From: Morinoia aosen | Taxonomy: Eukaryota > Arthropoda > Malacostraca > Amphipoda > Talitridae | Length of the DNA: 64,000 bases | NCBI GenBank assembly: GCA_030386875.1 | Contig: CM059560.1 | Coordinates: 22,562,683-22,626,682 of the forward strand | Reading direction: 5' to 3' | Part shown: piece by piece, positions 53,967 through 64,000 of the stretch | Layout: each line of letters starts with the position of its first letter | Numbering within the stretch: position 1 is the first letter of the stretch | Program-made: the position numbers and the translations under genes | Notes under the pieces: model-generated | Seen by the model: only the letters and a program-made list of their open reading frames with translations | Told to the model about the DNA's origin: nothing | Database searches by the model: none

Positions 53967-56900
53967 ATTATTTTCTAACACGAATTTTCTTTTGAACTAT
54001 TAAATATTATTGATATTTGATATTTACCTTCAGTATAACGAGGAAAAAATTCGCACCATGTATTGCGACTGAGCGATCGTTTTATATTTTAGATGATTAT
54101 TTCAATAAAATTATGTTAAAACCGGGTACAGAAAACGTTCAATTCTTTGAAATCTCAGGCCCCCACTTCTTATTTCATTCTCTTGTCAGCAATATTTTAA
54201 AATGAAATTTTTTTAACATCGGTTTTCCCATTGATTTTCTTTGGTTTTACATTTTCATGGCTGAACGAGATCGATGCCTCTAGTGAAGCTAGGACACGAT
54301 ATTTTTATTTCTTGTGTACACAAAACAGAAAGCGTGCAAAGATGTTACACCACAGTAGACTCATTTACAGGCCATCAGACACCAGAAGTACTGTTAACTA
54401 CCGTCAGACATGAGGACTTCCCATAACCACGTTGCCGTGTCCAGGCAATGTTAACTATTAAGAATAATATTTGGTAACTGAGACGAGCCAAACAGCTCAT
54501 TCTCAGGCTGCTACCCAAGTCCCATAGCGTCAGGCCCCAGTCACGCTCAGTGAAGCCCGGCCTCTGGACCATCGGTGACTTAAATTCACAGGCTGTGAAG
54601 TATCGTGTCCAGAACTCTCGACCCAGGTGCTACAGAGCTGAGGGGAACTTTTCGATGACACAAGGTACATCATCAACCTGCTTCAACTTGTTTCTGTTTG
54701 ATCATTTTTCTGAAATCTTCTGAATTGAAACTGTTTTACAATTACCCTTAACTGTAGTAAATAACGCTAATTTTAGCGCAGTAAATTTTTTGTGCAAACA
54801 AATTGGTACGAGTTCAATAGTGGTCATTACACTAACTCTCGAATGGTCTTCCTTGCGATTCTATCACATACCGAGACCTTTTATCATCTGTGCGGAACAA
54901 AGTACTTTTCCATGGATGCTGTACATTCTTGGTTTATGTGATACAATTTAAACAACTTAAACAATTTAAGTAATTTATTTACCACGAGCGATACATCAGT
55001 AGATTGTAAAGGGTGTAGATTTTTAGGACTTGATGTTTGTATGTTAGGAGAGTGTTTCTTTTGCCGCGTATGTTGATTTTCATAGCTCTCCCCAATGAAT
55101 GTAATCACACTCACTGGCCCTGTACACTTGTCACTATGCTCTGTGGCTTTGGGGAACTCAGTGTGTGTTGCAAAGTTATATTTTAAATAGAGTGCAGAAA
55201 GAGTTGAGGCATAGCCCTGCACATGAAACTTACACCCCAAGATACCAGAACATATAACTTGCTAGCCTCCTTTTTCCATAATTCTACGACATTTTGTGGT
55301 TGCTAGGCAATGGGTCGTCCACCTGCGTATTCAACATTGCAATTGATGAACGACCATGAGCTTCAAAATTTCTAAACTAATGCATTTGCTACTGGCTAGA
55401 TCGTAATTTTGGGGTCGGCTATCTTTTATCTTTTCTGAAACATACTTGGAATTTGTCGCACAGGCTCAACATCAGAACCTCCCGTGCCGATGGTGCTAGG
55501 TTCAGGGCCTCATTCCCATTCAAGTACTACTTCCTTGATGTCATGAGTACTCATGTGCTAATTCATAGCTCGGACGCTGCTCATGTGTTACGTACTTGAC
55601 CAGTGCATACTCGGGTATTGCGTACTTGACCTGATGATCAATAGTATACCAGTATCAGGGACTGATGCTGATCTAAGATCGATACAACGCTACCTTTAAA
55701 CAAATCAATTGTCGTCTCCACCTAAACCAAAGACATCAAAAGCGAGTATTGCAAGCAACACTATTTCCAACCTGAACGAAAAGAAGAAGCCCTCAAATAT
55801 GGTAAATCCGATAAAAACTTCAATCGAATTCCCATTGCGTGTGAAATTCAAAATGGGGATCTCTATCCATATTGTACATTTCCGCTTATTTGACTGAGTT
55901 TGTATTATCCACGCACCGATAGTTTTCATTTATTAAATTCTCCTTTCATTTGAGATCATTTATTTTCGACGTTCGGCGTAGTATTAACAATACCCAAATA
56001 CGTTTGTAAAGTGTTGCGCAAAACAGATACATGTAGGCAACGTTTTGTATTTTTCTACTTAAATAGACAATGGTAAGAATTCACTTTAAGCATAAAAATA
56101 CAATATTTCTTACCTTACAACAATCAAAAAATAGTTTAATTCTGATTATGAATTTTTGAAAGGTAAAAGTGTACAAATTATTTACAATTATCCGAGTTAA
56201 TGTTATTCCAATTTAAAACTGGACCACATTTCACTGTTTGTAAACTAAATTATTGATATAGTTAGAATCTCCATATGTGTGAAAGTACCCTTAGATGTGA
56301 CTAAATCAATGTTTAGATATTCTCTTATGGCTGTTTATACGGATAAAAATATATTTTTTCACCCTACCCTGTCTTTTTCTCTAACCTGCTTGATTTCAAA
56401 ATGTTTCTCAATGCATCCGCTGAACTTCATTTGTTCTCCATCGCTTAAATTCGGTTATAGAACTCAAGCCCTTGTGCCTAACTTATGTTATAGAGCTCGA
56501 TCAACCCCCATTGCTTAACTCCAGTTACAGATTTCATTGAGAAACAGCGGTATGCAGAGTAAATCAGCAAACAGCGCTGAAAGTCAGTCAGGTAATCCAC
56601 CGACTCTGAAGCCAATCATGACAGTGCAATAAGGGCAGAGAATGCGCGAGAGTGTTGAGCGCTGCTTAACATTCGGCACGCGATAAGTGGTCGCATCACT
56701 CTGCTGGCCCTCACGTCCCATGCTGTACAGGTTCAGATGGTCGCCACAGAGGACTTTCTAAATTGGCCCTAATGCTCACCGACGCTTAGATAAAACAGTT
56801 AGTTATCAACTTGAGGAGCGTGGGATAATTGTTAAATGCTGAAGAGCACAACAGCTGAATGTCAACGTATCTCAGCCATTAGAGAGTGCGTTGGATCAAT

Positions 56901-59900
56901 GACTTGAATCAACTTTATAATTCTGGCCAGTGTTCTGCCATCAAAGCCTCTACGAATTGTTTAATACGAGCGAAATCGAATGTAAACATCAGCAAAATTA
57001 CTTTTCTCTCTATGTTCACTCAATAAACCAATGGTAGAACTCCGAATTTTCTAACACAAAAGAGAAATTTTCTTGATTTAGCAGAGTAAGTTAACAAATT
57101 TAAATTTTTAAAACTTTCGCTGGTTCGAATGAAGATAAATGTCCTATGTCACATATTACGAAATAGTTTTTTCAGTCACTGGAAGACTAACAAATTACAT
57201 TTCGACGTAGTATAAAGGTCATCTCATAATCCCGAAAGTATATGCGTGTAGCTATGCTACGTCAATGCTCCAGTGTCAGGCGTTAATTGTTGCAATATTT
57301 CAGTAGCCTAAATGGGCGACACAGGCGAGAGTATTGTAAGATGAATCAAACGTATTTATGTAAATTCATTTATTGAAATCCTACCTAACGCATTCCAGAG
57401 CTTGACTAGGTGCTTTTTGACGTCCGTTGAGACCTTAACTTGATTTCGCGAGAGCAGTCGAACACTTCACGGCTCCTCTCACACCTACAGCAAGGGGAGC
57501 TGCTCATAACTCTGCAATAGGCGCAGGTCGTTCAGTTTCATGGCGCTGCAGTAAAATAGCCAGCCTGTATCCTCGCATAGCGATACAGAGCAAGCAAGAA
57601 ATATCGGTGCCAGGCTTACAAATTTCCGCAACAAAAATTGTTCCCCAGCTACAAATCCGTGAACTGGCAAATAAATCCGATTGGTCGTATTCGTTCGTTT
57701 GATGTTCGCAATTTACTGATTGTCATCGAAAATTATCCCTTCGAGCAAAGCCACGTGATATTCGATATTGCGGAGCGCTTCATTCCTCTGAGTAAAGCAA
57801 CGCTCGCAGCTGGTAGTCGAGATCATGTAGCACTTCAATGCCTCAATAGCAGTAAAATCGGCTACATTTAGCAGTATTTCCAGGACATACAAGGAGCTCT
57901 CATCCATCAATATCAGGACAGTTATTTTAACCAATAATTGTCACTATGAGCTTTGCCCAGACTGAGAAAAGATTTGATCTCGAGATCCGAGGAGAAATCA
58001 TTGATTAAATAGATAATCGTGCTGAAAGCAGGGAAATACGTGTCCCAATGCATTTTAAAACATTGCGGTCCTGAAGAAATAAAAAGCTTTAAAAAAATAT
58101 TTAAAACTTTTAACCTTTTTTTGTACTTATTACAATTCTGGAATAACAGGTTGCGCGGGAAATTTATGTTCAGCTTCTAACAAAAATGCTCTCTTCAATC
58201 AAAGGTTTTAAGAACCTCAACGCTTACTAGTGTTAGAAGTATGCAGATTTGACTCGCAGTTCAACTCAATCTACACACTGACTCAACCAAACAGCCTCCA
58301 TCAGGAGAACATGGCTTATCGCAGTTCAAATATTCGCGGTTAAGGTGTTCTTACGATGGCAATAAGGAGTGCTTTATGAAATGCGCTCCTTATTGGCCAT
58401 GCAAATCAATACAGCTTCTAAGCGCACTTTATCCCGCGAGGCTTTACTCAGCTTCTGCATAGTGCAAAGGAAACGTGGTGGGCTTCTTGCTCGCGAGCGC
58501 TGTAAATATTGAGGGAAAAATATAGGAAAGTGGTAACATGGACAACCTTTGTTTAATGAACAAGCATAACACAGCTATTCTTGAGGAAATGGTGAAATCT
58601 GAAAATTTACGTTTAAAACCAGTCATAAATATCAAAACGATGTCAATAAGTTGATCTTTCAATCCCTTGGGGCCCTGTAATAGTTTTTATCTTTTTATGA
58701 AGATTAAACCCTACATTAAGCTCGGAAATCCAATCGAATAAATTCAAATCATGGTTTAAAATTATTTCATCCTGCCTTGAATATAATTTCCACACCAGCG
58801 CTAATTGATTGCATGCGTACTAAATTTCCAACAAAACATTGCTACGAAGCAAAAGCATACTTGCCAAAAAAAGCAGCTACAATGGGGCAGATTTTACACC
58901 AAGCATTGCTTGTCGAAAGTGGAAAATCTTGATCATAGGCAACTGTTGGCTAATGTACTCGTATGCTCTTGAGGGATGACACGCATTTTGATCCTAAAAC
59001 ACAGTTATGCTTCCTGCTCCAGCAATGCGCGCAAATGAATGAAGGAAACGACACTGTGATCGTTTTCTAGTGTTGTCGTAATTCAAGGTCTATTTTTCAG
59101 TTTATTCAATCCATACCAAAACGTTGGCTGCCGCATCCCACGCATAGACGATCAGTTCAGCAGAAACTTGAGCTGGTGCTTATGCTTCGACGCTGAGTAA
59201 TTTCTGATGCGTGCCAGAACAACTTGGGTGTGCCTCTATGTAAATCTGTAGCTGTAGATGCCATCAATTTGCAACAGCCCACTCGTGTGGCCGCTACAAT
59301 GGTAAGATTTATCTCCTTAGATGAGATAAAGAGTCTCTGCGGAGCGTAATGCTCTCAGCAGAAATATTTTCGCCCCAACGAGTCACGTCTGCTGGCGAGC
59401 GTCTGAAATTAGTTCCTTGGGCTGCTTTCATCGTGCGATTTATCTTAAATGAACTTCAAAATCCTATGCATAGATGAGTTAGGAAAAAGCCCTTCATAAA
59501 AAATACGTGTGCGCGGGTGTCGTCATTGTTTCGCAATCAGATGTAAGCCAATTTTAGGGGAGCGATTTTGAAGCGCTCAACTTCTTGACGCCACGTTTTT
59601 TGTAAAGTTGCAGCCGAAGAAAGACAAAACATTCACTCAGACATGCAACACATGACAAACGGCATGGTATTAATAATTTTAAACACTTTTTTCACTCCGT
59701 TATCGTTGAGCAGCTTTTAACCATATGCTCATCTTTCTATGATACTTGCACAAGAGACAGAGTCTCATTGTTACTAATACTATTTAAAAGTAGCAATATC
59801 CTTAGACAAATAAGCTGGCTCTTCTTTGTAAACTACGAGAAATTATTTCAATGAAGAATTGTTTTGCTGCGAATCATTAAACAAACAGCGCACCCAAGGA

Positions 59901-62900
59901 AAAAGTTAAATATGAGAAATTGATTAATGAAATCAAGTGAGGAAACGATGTATTAATCATGTTGGGGAATCTTACTCGACGACAGTTTTTTCTTCATTAC
60001 GCAATTTGTTCTTGAATTTCAGCTATTTACACTTCACGGCGTGATTTCTTTTAAAAAAAGTTATGGTCAACGGAGTGGTACTACCGGCTCTTGAAGAGCA
60101 GCTACTAAATCCCGTGAAGATTTCTTTAATTTCTGAAATAAAATTTCGTAACCAAACCACCATGTTCGGGTCTTGATTACTTTCTTTACTCACTAAAATG
60201 CATTGATACAGAGGCTAGCTGAAGATAAATTTACCCCTTAAATTATCTAGCATCGATTTTTTTGTCTATGGTGGTTAAAACTTAATAGAGATGCAACCAC
60301 CACTGTATTTCACATTATTGCCAGACGTTGACATTTACGCATCAAACTTCGGTTTAAAATTCAGCTTTTAATGCATATTTGCACGTTTGTATGTTTCTGT
60401 AGTTGCGCCTACTCTTTCAATTGACGCTGCAGTGCCTGACTGTCGATGCTGCTAACTAATTTAAGTGCTGGCAGTTCAATTTTCTCTTTGGACAGCCCAT
60501 CCTTCACTCCGGAGTTTCGCTGACTTCTCTCATTTGAAGGTATTAATGCCTATTTAAGTCAGTCCATTAGTCGTGTCTCCCTCGAGACATTCTTCAACAC
60601 AGCCACTACCCCACACCAACAAAATAACTCAGTTTCTTTGTCTTCAGTACCATGGGACTCCAGAAGGAATAATGAACAGAATTTATCGAATCTGAACAAC
60701 TTTGGACATGGACACAATGGTAAGAACTGAAGTTGTTCAATTCAATGTAATATTTGGAAAATACGTTTCTACAAAAAAGAAGCTCAGCCAATATCGATTG
60801 CTACGGTAGAATAAAAATGCTGGCAAAAGGCGTTTTAATAAAAGCAATTAAAACTAGCAATTTCCAAAGAGATCAGAAAAATGATATCGCGAAAAACGAT
60901 TGTTTAGTTTTGAGTTACTTTTCAAACACAATCAAAGCTTCAAAGTTAATGTTTGGAAAAAGAATGAACTGATTACCTCTCAACATATTCCACTCTGTCC
61001 TTACTTATAATTTCTACTCACAGTACGAAGCGCGGTGGCAGCAAGATAGAGTTGCTCGCTCATTATGTGCTTCCTTCCAGACAGAAATTTCACCGATGAC
61101 TTGATGGTTGGTGGTCGAGTGTTGTCCAGCTGCTTCAGAATCATACGTATGGAAATCGTGAGGATATCTGGTACTAAAAATCCTTTTATATATACATTTG
61201 ACTTTCATTTTGAGGGAATACCTAGAATGATCACACAATTTATTCGGTTTGTTCTATACTTGTTCGTTCATGTCAGCATTTAATGATTCTAAGCCCAACG
61301 TATAAATACATATATATGCAACCAAATAGTAATCAAAATTTAGAGAGTTCATATACAGAGCTATGATGTATTATAAATCAGTACCAGTGTTTAATTTTAT
61401 CTACTGGTCTCTACACGCAACATAGCAGTAAATAAATAAAATAGAAATAAAATTCGTAGTGTTCATATTGGAAACAGTTTAACTTTCAAGGTTCTGATCT
61501 CCGATGGTGGCGATACAAGTGTGAGAAGAAAGAGAAATCTCATTTTCCTGCCTCTAATATACTGCCGTTAAAATTGATTCAGCACAGATAGTAAAAACTT
61601 TGACTTACGTTCGTTCGACTAAGGTAATGAAAAAATAATAGCATACTTAATTATGAATTATTCTTCAAATAATTTGATATCGCAAAAACAGAAGTCATTT
61701 CCGCAGGTATATTGTAGTCTGGGAACACCGATATCTGACAAAGATGAAAGTGTAACGCGAAAGCAAACTTTTGCTGTGCGCAAAATGAAACCAAAATGAC
61801 GTCTGAGTTTAACTACACGTACTGCTCGAAATATCCTCTCCCGAGTCGTTATAGACCTAAACAAACTTGACTTGCTAATTGTGAAGCAAAGATTGGTACT
61901 CTTGACCGCTCCAAAATGGAACCCCAGATCATAGCATAATTGTTTCGTATTAGCCGCCTTTCTTGCGTACAACGAATTCCAGCAGTGTGCTCACCTAGGT
62001 CTGGTTGTTTCGCACCTTACTGAACTGATAATGCTATTGACAGCTGGATATTAAGTTTATTCTTGAGTCTTCCTGGTAACTATATACCTGCTTGTGGTTA
62101 CTAGATCTTTCAAATATAAGCAATCATTCTATAAGAATCAAGCACCACTGTGGCTCCACAAATGAAGCATAATTTGTTCCTTACAGTTGGTCAGGCTCAT
62201 AGCCAGGCTAACAATCAAACATAAACGTTGGTTGAGGACCGGCGCCCCGTCTCGAGAGATATAATGTACTTCACGAACCTCTTTCTCCTATTAATACTTA
62301 AACCAAAGATTTAAATCGGAAATACATCCCACCAAAATAGGAGGATTTTTCCCTCGCAGGCTTTTCGTTTTTACAATTGAAACAGTCATTTTCCCCCATC
62401 AACGACAAACACCTTTTGTTTTCGTAAAAATGATGTTATAACAGAAATGAATCGTAGGCTTTATTTGGGAATATTAGTGGAGACGGATCTTCAATTCAAA
62501 CTATTCTATAAAATATGCAAATCATTCTTCAGTACACTTGAATACAGCAGTAGAAACAAGCCAAACGACCCACTCAAGTATCTTTGATCATCTCAACCAG
62601 TAGAAGAAATATTAAAATGTATTCTGGGCTTTGTGTTGTACATGTAAAGAACGGCAAACAAATCATCTTCTAACACCAATTATTTATTCTTTGTTTTGTC
62701 ACGAGAAATGGCCCTTCACCTCCTTGTTAACATTTCATTAACAGGAAGATCCGGCTCTCGGAATTGAGGAATGACACACCTCCAATGGATACATATACAA
62801 CATAAAATTAATGAATAATAATCGGCAATTACAGTACATATACTAAAAAGAAAAGGTACTCACCGACGCCAGCTGACCCACTTACTCAGCGCGTTTCAGT

Positions 62901-64000
62901 GCGCTATTTTGCCTCGGTGAGATGTGGTGCGGGCGTAATGGGGTTTTTAAACACCATCAAAATGCTAAGGAATCTTTATAATGGAGAACCCTGGTACAAA
63001 GCATTAATCGTAATTTACTGGCACTGTAAGTAACGCATATTGACAAATACTACTCTGCCTAATTGACCGGTCAATTCCCTCAAGTAAATTACACACGGAA
63101 CACATACAATGAAATAATGCCTAACTGATGGGTCGGCGCACTCCAACGTCACAATGGATTGTCATTTAGCCTCGGATCACAAGTTCTGTCATCCCAGAGC
63201 AGCTTCAGTTCATTCCCTGTTTCTTACACAGTGCATAAATTGTCGTTGGACGTGCTTATGAAGAAGTCGTACTTGCAATCAATAGGAGACAAGGAAAGCC
63301 ACCCTCCTGCAGGGCAACAAAAATTTGGACGATTACTTTAAATCTGCAATTTTTTCATACATATATATGCACATATTCCACATTTAATTCAACTGCTCCA
63401 ATTCTCTTATATGTTGTATGAACCTATCGTTTCCAGCGGTATCTATCGTAACAAAAGCACGAGCCTTACCCGCCCTGACGCCGTTATAAAACTTTTCCTT
63501 TAAGCAATCTCCCCAGTACGGGATCTTCTTCCCTCTGCACAAGCAAAAATGTAACTTTTAATGTGTTGTTTCAAGAAAAATATATCTCAACAGGTTTCGC
63601 TTCTAACTTATTTTCCAAAGTATGACATTTAATTTAACACCTATTTACGACGCAGAGTATAACACTTAAGGTATAATGATGCCTAGCCACGACGGACCTT
63701 ATCGAGATGCTAGCGAACTCTTACTGACTCTCGTCTTTTCGTGCATGTCAAAGTGTCCTTTTGGGCTACCCTCTTTCTAATCATGACCAATGGCACCACT
63801 CTTGCACTTCCAAACCTTCGCCGGCTTTGTCCTATTGGCTCCTCCCGAGGTTGCACACTCCCTATTCGCTGTGAGCCGAACACGCCTTTTCCGCCCCTAT
63901 TTTGTGTGTTAATTCTTGAAGTCTAAGTCCGTTGGCGAGAAAGCTTTCTCACGCCTCTACCTTCTGCTCCCCTACCCTTAGCCAGCCTATGGTCAACAAA
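53967..64000. other. Intergenic DNA, no gene recognised
   Basis: Ten kilobases of AT-rich sequence with only short open frames, none matching a known family and none showing codon-biased stretches. Possible start-site exon on the minus strand near 62864-62955 is listed separately. Confidence 0.6.
62864..62955 (-). promoter_or_regulatory. Possible minus-strand first exon and core promoter
   Basis: Read on the minus strand: TATA-like TTTAAAAAC (62944-62952), then a GC-rich stretch ending CAGCTGGCGTCG/GTGAGTACC, a near-consensus 5' splice site at 62863/62864. This would be a 5' UTR exon of a gene running leftwards. No downstream coding exon was recognised in the window. Confidence 0.2.

Noticed and set aside
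59120-59310. Minus-strand RNYSASKHKHQLKFLLN stretch as a transposon protein
   Set aside because: Short, frame-broken and not assignable to a family by eye.
63720-63960. Promoter with CCAAT boxes (GACCAATGG, CTATTGGCTCCTCCC)
   Set aside because: Two inverted CCAAT motifs alone are weak evidence, and no start site, TATA or coding exon follows before the window ends.

Overview
The window is eukaryotic and almost certainly arthropod, most likely an insect. It is AT-rich, with short GC-richer exons that obey GT-AG rules, introns of up to about 13.7 kb, and many mariner-, hAT- and MITE-like relics. No operons, ribosome-binding-site patterns or bacterial genes are present. The species cannot be told from the sequence; the long introns and repeat load favour a large hemimetabolous genome over a fly, as a weak inference.

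One gene dominates. Positions 1896-52800 (+) hold the 3' part of a CadN (neural-cadherin, type III classical cadherin) family gene. I could join 16 exons whose splice phases agree at every junction (sum 3765 nt, 1255 codons including the stop). Order: end of a cadherin repeat (DINDNPP), two degenerate membrane-proximal cadherin repeats, the non-chordate cysteine-containing linker, EGF, LamG1, EGF, LamG2, EGF remnant, calcium-binding-type EGF, one transmembrane helix split over two exons, and a cytoplasmic tail of about 220-230 residues. The ectodomain follows the CadN plan closely, but the tail does not: no p120- or beta-catenin-binding motif is recognisable and it holds 14 cysteines.

Layout. 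1-1895: intron upstream of the first visible exon. 1896-9435: six exons, with a 75-bp tandem repeat running into exon 2 and a DD37D transposase relic at 6578-6905. 9436-14820: intron. 14821-15096: LamG1 exon. 15097-28774: giant intron holding a 3.47-kb minisatellite (exactly 151 x 23 bp), a complete 5.84-kb hAT-type insertion with 8-bp target-site duplication (20851-26690) that carries nested mariner relics, and a palindromic mariner (27483-28339). 28775-32857: four exons (EGF2-LamG2). 34165-34990: two tandem arrays back to back. 39308-42193: three exons up to the membrane segment, followed at once by a 74-bp repeat array. 42194-50916: intron with an antisense 51-bp coding-compatible repeat and a transposase relic. 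50917-52800: cytoplasmic exons and stop. 52801-64000: presumed 3' UTR and intergenic DNA with no gene I can recognise.

The clearest novelties are the divergent cysteine-rich cadherin tail, tandem repeats that abut exon edges at three places in the same gene, the structurally intact hAT insertion marked by GGAGTC arrays, the indel-free 151-copy minisatellite, and mariner relics in foldback (inverted) arrangement.
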